The notes under the pieces were generated by a model. The model saw nothing but the letters and a program-made list of their open reading frames with translations, had not been told where the DNA came from and made no database searches. A program made the position numbers and the translations under genes. A stretch of 64,000 nucleotides of DNA from Psoroptes ovis (taxonomy: Eukaryota > Arthropoda > Arachnida > Sarcoptiformes > Psoroptidae): contig PQWQ01000025.1 in NCBI GenBank assembly GCA_002943765.1, forward strand, positions 310,001-374,000, given 5' to 3'. The stretch's first letter is position 1; every line of letters begins with the position of its first letter. Positions 1 through 10,475 of the stretch are shown here, one piece after another.

Positions 1-1294
1 TTGCCAAGATATAGGTATGGCAATAATTCAGCTGGTTCATTATGATTCTGTTTATCACCGTTGCTGTCATTATCATCATTTTGGTCAATAATCAAACGTT
101 GAAAATCGTCATCATTCAGGTATTTCAGGGTCAGGGGCACGTGTTTCAGGTGACTCTGTCGTTTATTTGTCGCCGCTGTGGCGGTTTTTGTACGAAAAGG
201 CCATGTATAATGCATGTATTGGTGATGATAATTTGTACGGATACGATTTGTCTTCGTTGTACTGTGGTTATTACTGTTTTTAATGCCTAATGAATTATCA
301 TTGTGATTAGTCCCATTGGTCGGCGATTTCGTTGAATTCGATTGTTTTGAATTATTATTCATATACAAATTATTTAATGTTGAATCATTAGTTGTTGAAT
401 TCAACAATGATATTGATGATGATGATGATAATAGTAATGATGATTGTTTTGAGGTATTTGTACATAATGAAGGATAAAGGCTACGAAAATGACTGAAGCC
501 ACCTGGTGGACGAAATCAAAAATTAAAAAAATGTCTACTGTAAATGTATATATCAAAGAATTAGACTGTCCGGAAAGTTCTGACCGATTATCATGAGCAA
601 CTCTATTGATTAAGCCGAATGAACTTTTCGGACAACCTTATATTATTCAATTTTTAAAAATTACCTTCTAAATAACTTAGATATTTAATACCGGCTTCTT
701 CTTGCAGACATTTCGCAACATAATTTGTTATTGTCATATTATCATGATTATTGGCTTCATTAATGGTTGATAGCTGATCAGTATCATCATACAGGATTAT
801 ATGAAAATAATAATCATCCGTAAGCCGGTGCTGTATCAGGTCATCGGGGAACAATGTTTTCAACAATGGTTTGGTACCATTTCGGCGCCTATTCGTGGAA
901 ACAAATTGTTAAAAATCATCTCAAGAAAACTGGTAAACCAAATACCTTAGAAATGGTGGACAAAATACATTAATCGAATCAATAATATGTGATTCATTAT
1001 GAGCAAAAAAGGATCGACAATCAATCAATAGAATTCTTGTCGTCGATGTCTTCGTATGATGAATTGATTGATGATTCAAATTTTCATTCATATAAAAATG
1101 ATCAATTCGATATGTATCAATATCTTGATTATCTTCACATTCATTAACATTGGTCATCAGCAAGGATCGATGATTGTCCGAAAAATCATGACCCAACAGC
1201 AGGTCATGAAGATGTTTGGCCGTTATGCCAATCATCATCATATTATTGGCGATATTTGTGAACATTTTCCGTGGACGATTCACAGCCGTATCAT
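1..1294 (-). CDS. MAP-kinase phosphatase (dual-specificity phosphatase), partial at the left edge
   Basis: This gene probably dephosphorylates MAP kinases on Thr and Tyr. Three exons are visible: 946-1294, 665-888 and 1-502, read leftward. Exon 1 holds the start of a rhodanese-like MAPK-binding domain, with LLIDCRSFFAHNESHI and NVFCPPFLR. The splice to exon 2 gives the basic FLRRRNGTK. Exon 2 continues HIILYDDTD, and the next junction gives YLEGGFSHFRSLYPSLC, the normal end of that domain. Exon 3 is a Ser/Asn-rich linker ending in EPAELLPYLYLGN, the entry to the catalytic domain. The catalytic HCxxxxxR loop would lie beyond base 1, so activity cannot be checked. The 5' end is uncertain: an AG at 1295-1296 suggests an upstream exon, and a GTG near 1283 is not a credible start. 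Family membership is firm, the subclass (DUSP1/4, 6, 8/16 or 10 type) is not. A MITE lies in intron 2. Confidence 0.85.
561..641 (-). mobile_element. MITE copy, phosphatase intron 2
   Basis: Left end TTAGACTGTCCGGAAAGTTC, right end GAACTTTTCGGACAACC. It accounts for about half of a 162-nt intron. Confidence 0.85.
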
Positions 1295-1303
1295 CTACGA
1301 AAT

Positions 1304-1388
1304 ATCAGGTTGTATACAGAGAGTTCTGGCTGATTTTCATCCAGCAACTCTATTGATTAAGCCGAATGAACTTTTCGGACAACCTAAT
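1304..1388 (-). mobile_element. MITE copy, degenerate left end
   Basis: The right end and body (CTCTATTGATTAAGCCGAAT) are intact. The left end reads CAGGTTGTATACAGAGAG. It lies just upstream of the phosphatase exon. Confidence 0.75.
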
Positions 1389-2830
1389 AGAAAAAAAATT
1401 AAAACAGAAAAATTAGTCAAAATCACTGATGATAATCAAAATGAATACAAACATTAATAATTACACACACACATACATAAACACACATGAATGAATGAAT
1501 GAATGATGATTTAAATTTCAAAATTAATGATAATTACACATACAGACACATCGAAAACATGCACAAAGAAAAAAATTGCCGGAATTGAATTTCGTCGGAA
1601 AATTCGTACAAAATCACAAGTTAATTCATTATTTTTTTTTTTTTTTCATTGAAAACAATTATATTTTTGATCAATCAGAGAAAATTATACAAACAAACAA
1701 CAGGCAAACAAAAACACCATAGTAAACAAGCTAAAATCAGTTGAAATTGGCCAAAAATTAGTTGAAATTAAACAAAAATTGTTGTTGTTGCTGCTGCTGC
1801 TGTTTATGATGTACAGTTATAAATTACGGGAGCCATTCAATTATGAAATGTGTACACAACGAAAATCTGTTTGCTTGGCTTGTTTATTTGATGTATCAGC
1901 GATGATTATTATGAGAGAAACACATAACGAATCAGCAGATGCGTACAACAATAAAGGGGGCTTCTCATTCATCATTTTACAATGATGACTGATCATTGAT
2001 TGCTTGCGTAAAACACGTTCATTCATAGAAAAATCTATTCAGTCATATATGAACTGAACGTAATTTAATCAATCAAAATCGAATTTTGTTTGTACAACAA
2101 TCGGATGAAGGATGATTTTCATTGATTCAATTTGATTGATCGATGATTAGTAGTAACTGGTTTTTTTTTTTTTTTTTAATTCGGTTTGATCAATTTAACG
2201 ATGTTCAATGAATGATGAGCAGCATGACGAGTAACGAGAGTATAATGAAGCAGCGATGATGATCAGTTGAATTGCTTCGATTTGCTTCAGTTTATTCGAT
2301 TGAATTTTGTATAGAAAGGATTCATTTTTCCATTGTTTTTCACTCGATTCATTCATTGAAATTGAACATTTTTATGAATGAAAATTTTTACGTTTTTTCC
2401 ACTGATGATTATACATTAATTGTTTTCCGTGTATCCTTAGTAATCATCAAAACATATATAATCATCATCATTTACATTACTCCCGTTGTTGTATCGACAA
2501 ACATGCACGCATGTATTCGAATGTAAACAAATCGAATTTTCGATCGAAAAAAAAAATATTCTTCCTCCTCCTCCTCCTCCTGATTTACTCTTCTTCCTTC
2601 TTTTGACTCAGCATTTTTTGCTCATCATCATCGTTTTTTTTTCGCTTCTCCTCCTAATTTCTCCTCCTCCTCATCCTCTCGTCTCTTCTTCTCCTACTTC
2701 TCTTCTATTTCTTTGCTCATCAATAGAAAACTATTCGTCTTCCTTAATGTGTTGAGATTCGAAAAAAAAAACGCGCGCATGCGCGTTGGATTTTTGGTGA
2801 AAAAAATTCGAAAATTAAAAACCGCAAGTA

Positions 2831-2845
2831 GCGCCATCTAGTGAG
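2831..2845 (-). promoter_or_regulatory. CTCF-like motif
   Basis: GCGCCATCTAGTGAG reads CTCACTAGATGGCGC on the other strand and fits the animal CTCF core CCASYAGRKGGCRS apart from its second base. The match is by eye. Binding is inferred. Confidence 0.4.
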
Positions 2846-3250
2846 CTCAAAAACAACTAAAATCATTTTTTTTTTTGCAAAAAAATTTTATTTAAAAAAA
2901 AACAATGAAAAAATTTAATTAGTCAAAATATCAAAAAAGAAAAATGACATTTTATCATCAAAATTCAGTAAAAATTTTTTTCTTTTTTACTAAAAAACAC
3001 AAATGTGTAAAATTACAAAAAAGAGAAAAAGAGCAGAAGAAAAAAATTGAAGAAATTTTCTGGAAAAAAAAAATTTTGTTTCTGATTTGTTTGTAAAAAA
3101 AAAGTTTCCGTAAAAGGAAAGAAAAAAAAATTCGATTTTCGAATTTTTTTTAGCGCCAAAAAAATGAGTGAAAAAACGTTCGAATTCTTTTGTTTGTTTG
3201 TTTATACTTGGAATTTTGTACGAAAAAATTTTTGCTTAAAAAAATTGATT

Positions 3251-3365
3251 AATTAACCAATCAACTAATTAATTAATTAACCAACTAATTAATTGATTAG
3301 ATAATTAACCAACTAATTAATTGATTAGATAATTAACCAACTAATTAATCAATTGATTAATTAAT
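3251..3365. repeat. 28-bp tandem repeat rich in TAATTA
   Basis: The phrase AATTAACCAACTAATT recurs at about 3275, 3303 and 3331, a period of 28 bp, with a diverged unit at 3251. Units contain CTAATTAATTGATTAG, which includes TAATTGATTA, the spacing of a paired-type homeodomain dimer site. Any regulatory role is inferred. Confidence 0.75.
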
Positions 3366-4737
3366 CGAGAGACAGAAAGAACAAAGAATGACAAAGAAAA
3401 AACTTTTAAAAATTTGTAAATATTCAAAAGAAAGAAGAAAAATTCAAATATAATTATTCAAAAAGTTGTACACAAGTGGTCAGAGGTGGTGGTGGGCATC
3501 AAAGGTAATGATAAAGGTGATAATAATGAATGGTCATGGTGAAGACAATGATGATGGTGATCGATTGGTGAAGACAATCAAGATTCTGAAGATTCGAAAT
3601 TCGAATCTTAAAGAATTCGACTCAATTAAAAAAATAATGATAATAATATGGTGAACAAGAATATTAATATATGGGATGATGAATTAAATAAGAAAAAACA
3701 ACTAAAATTCAAAGATATTTGAAAATATTTGAAGAAAATCAATGAAGAAATTGCACAATTGTAATGGGTAATTAATATCTGTTATTGGTGTTTATTTTGT
3801 GTGATTTTGCTTTTAAAATAATTATTTCGGCTAAATTTTTTCTCAGGTGATTTTTGATTGTCAAACGAATGGAAATTTTCGGGAAAAATTCTCAAAAAAT
3901 TTGTTCAATCATATTCATGTATGTGTATTTTGTATGTATTCATGAATCTCATAATTAATAGGACTAGAATCTTTGTATTAATTCGAACTATTTCTTATTC
4001 TTTATTTTCTTAGGATTTAAAAAAAATGAAAATTTGGAAAATTTGAAAACGAAACTAAAACATAAACAACAAAGATTCGAAAGGGAAGATTCGAAGGAAA
4101 TAATCGAAACAATCAAAGTATTTATTATTAGCATCAGCTGGGGCCTATATGGAAAAAAAATATTGATAATTTCAACAATCAAAGCTTATTCAAAATGGGT
4201 AAAATTCATCAAAATGGGGAGAATAAATAAATAAATTCAATCAATCGAATTGATCGATTGATTGATTGAAAGAGTTGTACACAAATATATATCATTCAAA
4301 GGTATGTAAGTAGAAAAAAAACAAAGTTTTAACAAAAAATTGAAAGGTTTGAAAATTGACAAACAGAAAACATATAAATAAACATATAAAAAAACGACTA
4401 GTCATTCAGTGATGTGTGATTCAAAAGTAAGTAAAAAAAAATTGATTTGAAAAATTTGACAAGTAAAAACAGAGATCAATCAATCAATTGAGAAAATTTA
4501 GAAAAAAAAAATTTAGCCAAAATTTCGTTAGTCATAGAGTTAAATAAAAAAAAACAAAAAAAATATAGCAAAATAAATATGAATAAACAAGTCAAAATGG
4601 TGAGTAATAATCAGTCAATCAATCAGTCGGATCAGCCAGTCAATAAGTAATTAGTAATATATCATCAATAAATATATCATCGAAAAAATTTTTTAAAAAA
4701 AGGAGTTATTCGTGTATGTGGGTGTATTTTGCGAATT

Positions 4738-4822
4738 TATCAGGCTGTCCGAAAAGTTTATTACGCTTAATCGAGTAGAGTTGTACATGAAAATCGGTCA
4801 AAACTTTCCGGACAACCTAATA
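4738..4822 (+). mobile_element. MITE copy, intergenic
   Basis: Left end CAGGCTGTCCGAAAAGTT, right end AACTTTCCGGACAACCTAA. It lies beyond the CPEB 3' hairpin. Confidence 0.85.
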
Positions 4823-4968
4823 TTTTCAAGAGGATGTCAGTTCAATTAGGAGTGTTGTGTGGGTGGTTGTAGGTTTGATTTAAAAAAATTTGAATTATTC
4901 GATGTGTATTGGTTTCACTGGTATAAATGGGTTAACAAAACAGACAAACATACAAAAAAAAACATTTT

Positions 4969-5009
4969 AACCCGATCAATCAATCAATCAATCAATGATT
5001 GATCGGGTT
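4969..5009 (-). other. Hairpin in the CPEB 3'UTR
   Basis: AACCCGATCAATCA at 4969-4982 and TGATTGATCGGGTT at 4996-5009 are perfect 14-nt reverse complements around a 13-nt loop. The hairpin starts about 50 nt after the CPEB stop codon on the transcribed strand, so it should be in that mRNA unless the transcript ends earlier. Confidence 0.7.
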
Positions 5010-5058
5010 GGTTAATGTATAACTTTGATTGATAGGTCGATGATGATGTTATCGAAGG

Positions 5059-8000
5059 TTAACACCAACGAAACGGTATTGCTCTCGGTCGATCGGCACC
5101 TTCTTTCACTAGTGGCTTGTGAAATTCACGTCCAGGACGTGAATGTATGGTGGCCCAACAATTTTCACAATAATATTGTAGACAAGTGATGTTTGCACAA
5201 AAATATGGTGCATATTTACCATTACAACGGGCACCTTGACATTCATCGCATATTTGATCATCTGTGAAATGGATTAAATCGATGAAAAAATCAATCAAAA
5301 TCAATTGAAATGACCCCAGAAATCATTTACCTAAGACATATGGCTTTACTTCGACCCTTTTTTCAATATCAGCATGTTGTAGCTGAACGAATCGTGCACT
5401 GATCGCCGCAATATAACTTTGTTGATTGGAAAATGCAACACGGCCAGCACCTTTCTAAGGATAAAATATTTCAAAAAACAACAAGACTAAGACCTGATAA
5501 AATACGGAATCAGAAATCAAGACACGAACCGGATATTTCAGTTCAGGATCGGTATCGATACCAGCATAGCAGACGCCACCATAAAGACGATCCATAATCA
5601 TTGCAAGTTCAACTAATTTCAAAGGGTTTAAAAGGGTTAAAATTCAAATTTTTTAACCTTCAAAAAATTAACCTCAGGTAAATTTTACTTACCAGCTTTC
5701 AATGGTCTTGGTACACCGCCGACGAAAACGGTTTTCCTAGGGTCCAGCGGCATTGATGCATCCAACACATAATCAGCATCACTCAGCCGCCATGGTCGTA
5801 TTTGTACCGGTTTATCTTTCATCGTTGGACTCGAAACACATAAATAAAGTTTATCATCTTCTTGTATACAACAATCGATCAACATTTGAACGGATGATTC
5901 ATCTTGAAACAGCAGAAATGCATAACCTTTCGGTGGAAAATATGATTTACTTTCAGCTTTGTGGGGCCAATCAACAATCAAATGACCAAAGCGGCGAAAA
6001 CTGGTCGTTATTTCCTCTGTAAAATTCATATAATTCGGGGTTAATATTTGAAGGTTAATTCATTGAAAATTCACAACAAAAAATACCTTCATCAATATCA
6101 GGTGGTAGTCCGCCAACAAATACTTTGCGGGAATAACGTTCATTCGTATCATTATCTGTTGGTTTAAAAATGGTAAAAATTCAAAAAATACTAGGGTAAA
6201 TAACCTTAAGGGGCCTTAAGGTCCCCACACTTACTTGATAATGGAAATCCATCATTATTATAAAATGTATCATTATTAACATCAAGGTTATTGTTCACAT
6301 TATTATTATTGGTGATATTATTACCGGTGAAAAATGGTGATTTACCTCTACGACGATTCATGTTATTTGAATTATTTGACCCTAAATTATTATTGGGAAA
6401 TCGTTGCTGTTGTTGCTGCTGCTGCTGTTTTTGTTTATTCAGCTGTTTATCATCTGTGATCAAAAGTATTGAATTGTAATGAAGGTTAATTAAATCAATC
6501 AATTATATTTTGGTTGTCCGAAAAGTTCATTCGGCTTAATAACAATATAATAATCTCATTGAAAATTCGTCAAAACTTTTCGGACAACCTAATCAATAAT
6601 TTTCTTTACTGACCTTGTAATAGATTCGTTGGGCAGCCATAATTGTTATTATTCGAATTGTTGAATATTGTTTTCATAAGCAGATTACCGGTATTACTAC
6701 CAGATATTAGAATATTATTATCTTGGCTAACTGTTTGCTTTAATACATCTGATAATTGTGCAACATTATTACTGTTGGTGTTGAATTGATTACCGAATGA
6801 ATTATCAGTGAATGGCGGTACTATTGACGGCAGAGCTGTCGATAGTATCGATTGATCGAAATTTTTATCCTGCGGAAAAATACGATTGAAATCAAGAACA
6901 ATTAAGCAAATAAGTTTTCGAATTAGGTTGTCCGAAAAGTTCATTCGGCTTTAACAAAATAGAATAGCTCAATAAAAAATCCGTCAGAACTTTTCGGACA
7001 ACCAAACTTTTAATTACATTAAAAAATAGACCATTTTCTCCTCCTCCTCCTCCTCTTAGATTTAGATTAGCTGAATGATCAGATGATGATGATGTATTAT
7101 CACTACCGGCTGAACCTAATTCATAATAATGTTGTTGTTGTGACTGTGGCGGCTGTAATGGTGGATTATTACAACCAATTAAATAATTTTTATTATTGTG
7201 ACCGTTACCACCACCACCACCAATCAACATTCGATTATTTGAATTATTCGAACGACCAAATTTTTGTTGTAATTGATCATATTGATCAGCTGATGATGAT
7301 ACTGGTAAATATGACTTCTTTTGACTATTTTGACCTATTAATTGGCTTAAATTGGCAAAATTCTGTTGTTGCTGCGGCTGCTGGGGTTGATTGATGTTAT
7401 TTATTAGAAATGGCCCCTGCAGCGATTGCTGTTGTGGTGGCAGCTGATTTAATCGTTGTGGCTGGGATTTATTATTGGTCAATTGTGGATGAACATTCTG
7501 GGTTGTTGACCATGGAATATTACTGTTTTGATTAGTAGATGCAGCTGCTTGAGCTGAATTCATTGGATTAGCAGCGGCAGCCGATGAATATGACCAACAT
7601 GAATTATTATTATTATTGGTGGTTAATGGAAGCTTCGATGTATTATTGGTGGTGGCTACCAGGGGTTGTGGGGACCAATTATTTGATAATTTTGCTGCTG
7701 TTGCTGGTGATGATTGTTGAAGATTTGTATTCAAAGAATTGGTCAATTTGATTTGATTATTTGATTGGTGTAAAAATGGTGTCGTTGATTGATCTGTGAA
7801 TGGGATACAAGAGACAAATAGAATAATTGGAAATTTACCGGGTACTAGGTTGTCCGAAAAGTTCATTCGGCTCCAACATCGATAGTGTTGCTCAATGAAA
7901 ATCGGACAAAACTTTCCGGACAATCTAATATTTCTTATCTGAAAATATTTTTACCTGTAAATTGTAGCGAATTGACCATCGAATTCCCCGCTTCATTATC

Positions 8001-8339
8001 GACCAGTGTTGACCATGAATATTGTTGTTGTTTATGATCATCATTATCATTGGTAACATTATCAGTCACGGTTGAGGTCGCTGGTGGTGGTGGGGGTATT
8101 TGATAATGATTATTATCATCACGATGGTCCAGTTCTTTATTATCATCGTTTTGATTCGTTGTTGATATATTCAAATTGGAAAATGTTATCGGTAATATTT
8201 GATGGTCATCATGACCATTATTATTATTATTATTGATTACAGCATTACATGTATCATCATCATTATTGATGGCTGTATTATCAACATCGTTATTGGTTGA
8301 TGATAAATTTTGTTCATTCATATTCATCATTATTATCAT
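5059..8339 (-). CDS. orb2: Cytoplasmic polyadenylation element-binding protein, CPEB2-4/Orb2 type
   Basis: This RNA-binding translational regulator would bind U-rich 3'UTR elements and control poly(A) tail length and translation. Nine exons join in frame to 812 aa: 7955-8339, 7018-7793, 6614-6869, 6235-6453, 6087-6155, 5693-6016, 5530-5612, 5331-5454 and 5059-5261. The first two-thirds is low-complexity Asn/Gln/Ser/Pro, with a pure Q tract near 6420. RRM1 begins around residue 550 (KVFVGGLPPDIDE, KGYAFLLFQ). RRM2 follows (TVFVGGVPRPLKA, KGAGRVAFSNQQSYIAAI). The C-terminal ZZ zinc-binding domain has CDECQGARCNGKYAPYFC and CENCW...HSRPGREFHKP. The last 270 residues are close to vertebrate CPEB2-4, and the exon junctions fall inside conserved blocks. 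The ATG at 8339 is the only in-frame start seen, but an extra 5' exon is possible. Three introns carry MITEs. Confidence 0.95.
6509..6592 (+). mobile_element. MITE copy, CPEB intron
   Basis: In the 160-nt intron 6454-6613. Left TTGGTTGTCCGAAAAGTTC, right CTTTTCGGACAACCTAA. Confidence 0.9.
6923..7005 (+). mobile_element. MITE copy, CPEB intron
   Basis: In the 148-nt intron 6870-7017. The right end diverges to GGACAACCAAA. Confidence 0.9.
7844..7928 (+). mobile_element. MITE copy, CPEB intron
   Basis: In the 161-nt intron 7794-7954. The right end reads CCGGACAATCTAATA. Confidence 0.9.
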
Positions 8340-9310
8340 AGATTTGTAACCATTATTAATATAAACATTATCATTATCATTGATAATTGATTATTATTAT
8401 TATTATTATTCAGTTCATCACTCATAATTCACTCGAAACATTTGAAATTTGTATCGAATTAATCATTGAATTGATTATGAATTAATTAAACCAGTAATTA
8501 ATACAAAACGGTGTCACATTGAAAAATATGTATTGTAGTTATTCATTCATTCATTCATTCATACTAACAAATATTTAATATTTGTACTAATAAAATCACA
8601 TTGTAATATAACAGAATTATTGCACTATAATTTCATACACAGACACACACACACACACACTGAGAAACAGACAAACACAGAAAGGATTAAGGTATTAATC
8701 TTTTAAATTCGATCGAAACACCGGGATAATATTGCACCATTAATTATTCAAAAATCGTTATTTATTTCAATCAATCAATGATCATTAGAATATATCACTA
8801 TGATTCATTAGAAAAATATTCAGGTACAAATCAATCAAAATCAAAAATTCATTATTTGTTTTATGTTTATTTATTTGTACTTGAAAAGATTTCAATGAAT
8901 AAATTCTTGGATTCTTTTAATCTTCAATTATGACCAATCAGAAATTCTCGATTAATAAAATTCTGGGGAATATTTTCATCTTCTTCATTTGAAAATTGAA
9001 TTCTTAGATTCTTGAGTCAAATTCTTCTTCTTAAGTTCTTCGATCAACTCATCATCACATAAACAAATTGCTTTAAAAAACCAAATAAATAAAAAACACA
9101 AAACACAATGAGTTTACATTATTTTATATCACAATTCACTGTTTCAGTACATATGATGAGTAAAATGATGATGATGATAATCTAAAACAACAACAACAGC
9201 AACAGCAGAAGATGTGGATGATGAAAAAAATTGAAAATCATTTACTCATATAAGCGCAGAATCTTTGATTATATTATCATCTTCGGTAATTCAAGACAGT
9301 ACTCAGACAT

Positions 9311-9787
9311 ATGCTCACATATATAGCCATCGTTTCTGATTTACCCGAAGACGACGACGAAATTCTACGGGATTCGGTATATATATACGGACATACGCAT
9401 ATCCCACAACGCCACTATGCTTCAGATGACTTTGATTCTACCCGAAAGAATTCGAAGAATCAAAGCCTTTTGGCTGTTCTGGAAGATCTTCTGAAATTCT
9501 TATTCGATGATCATTATTCATATATCTTCAAGGAATGGTGGCAGCATTCAGTCGATGGCGTAGTGGCCACCAGATGTTTTTTCGGTAAATTTGGCTTCTG
9601 TTTTTTTCTTTGGCCAGATTCTGGCCCAAAAATGTATGTCAAATACTCCAACTCATTCAATGATAACAATGACTGCCACAGTAGAATATACGGGAGCCTA
9701 GTCTTTCGGTGCATAATAAACAAGTACCGAGTCGGCAGCGTTTGCGCCGATTCCATCGATTCTATATATCCAAGAGAGAGCTTCTGA
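9311..9787 (+). CDS. Unidentified open reading frame of 158 codons
   Basis: I do not recognise this protein. The frame opens with MLTYIAIVSDLPEDDDE and runs through an acidic, then aromatic-rich region (EEWW-like KEWWQH, CFFGKFGFCFFLWP) to a TGA at 9785. A frame this long is unlikely by chance in such AT-rich DNA, but an overlapping 141-codon frame exists on the other strand, so local base composition may explain both. No splice-supported extension, domain or signal peptide was found. It could be a transposon remnant, a single exon of a larger gene, or non-coding. Confidence 0.25.
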   Translation: MLTYIAIVSDLPEDDDEILRDSVYIYGHTHIPQRHYASDDFDSTRKNSKNQSLLAVLEDLLKFLFDDHYSYIFKEWWQHSVDGVVATRCFFGKFGFCFFLWPDSGPKMYVKYSNSFNDNNDCHSRIYGSLVFRCIINKYRVGSVCADSIDSIYPRESF

Positions 9788-9986
9788 TGAATAAATTCTG
9801 TGAATAAATGTGTGTGTGTGTGTGTGCTGATGACATAATTTTTTTTTCGAAAAAGTGATGAACGAAATTCGAAAATTGAAAAAATAAAAAATCGAAAGAA
9901 ATTTAATTCAAAACTATCGATTATATCGATAGTGATCACATGTTTTTCAAATGAAAAAAAAATTTTTCTTCAAAACACACACAGCG

Positions 9987-9994
9987 TATATAAA
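9987..9994 (+). promoter_or_regulatory. TATA-box-like element
   Basis: TATATAAA is preceded by GCG and lies 482 bp upstream of the MARCH5 start codon. If used, it would give a long or spliced 5'UTR. No initiator is clear, so the assignment is tentative. Confidence 0.3.
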
Positions 9995-10475
9995 CCATTG
10001 CTCATTTCAATTTGACTAACAACAAAAACAAATCAGAGAAAACATACTCACCGGTTGACAACCACTGTAAAATTGTTGTTTACAATTTTTTCAATTTTTT
10101 TTGTGATTTTTTTTCTTGGTGATTTTCTTTTTTGATGGATAAACATTTCAATCAAAAGTCTTTCATTCTCTGAACATCTCAATGAAACTTACACAGACAC
10201 ATGAATGAATGAATTGCGTATCCAATCAATCATTGATTACACACATTTTGGCTGATTGATCAGTGCTTGAATAAGGCTATTGTTTGTTTATGTGCTCACT
10301 TCGTCGTTGGTGAATGTATAGCCCTTAATTTTGATTTATTTTCATCATTTTTTTTTTCGCAAAAAAAAAAATCTCACCAATCATCAAGGGTTATAGCCTT
10401 GTCACCGAGTCAATAAATTCGCAAGCTTTTCGGGTCGAAATTCGTTCGAATCTTCGATATAACAACGATCAAAAA

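Larger units (their letters stand above)
1295..5058. other. Gene-free AT-rich stretch with repeats
   Basis: No coding exon is supported between the phosphatase exons and the CPEB stop codon. The stretch holds homopolymer runs, a CT-rich tract at 2560-2755, a GCGCGCATGCGCG palindrome near 2772, a CTCF-like motif at 2831, a 28-bp tandem repeat at 3251-3365, a MITE at 4738-4822 and a hairpin at 4969-5009. The part nearest 1295 may be the phosphatase promoter or further 5' exons. The part below 5059 is CPEB 3'UTR. Confidence 0.6.
8340..10475. other. Region between CPEB and MARCH5 starts
   Basis: This holds both 5' flanks, AC and GT microsatellites at about 8641 and 9810, and AT-rich filler. The exception is about 9250-9790, which is less AT-rich and carries an unidentified open frame listed separately. 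A TATATAAA box is at 9987-9994. Confidence 0.6.

Noticed and set aside
2486..2755. Pro/Ser/Leu-rich open frame
   Set aside because: It is a translated CTC/TTC microsatellite.
9311..9787. CRISPR, tRNA, rRNA or prokaryotic operon features anywhere in the window
   Set aside because: None were seen. All genes are intron-bearing metazoan types or a ribosomal protein gene.
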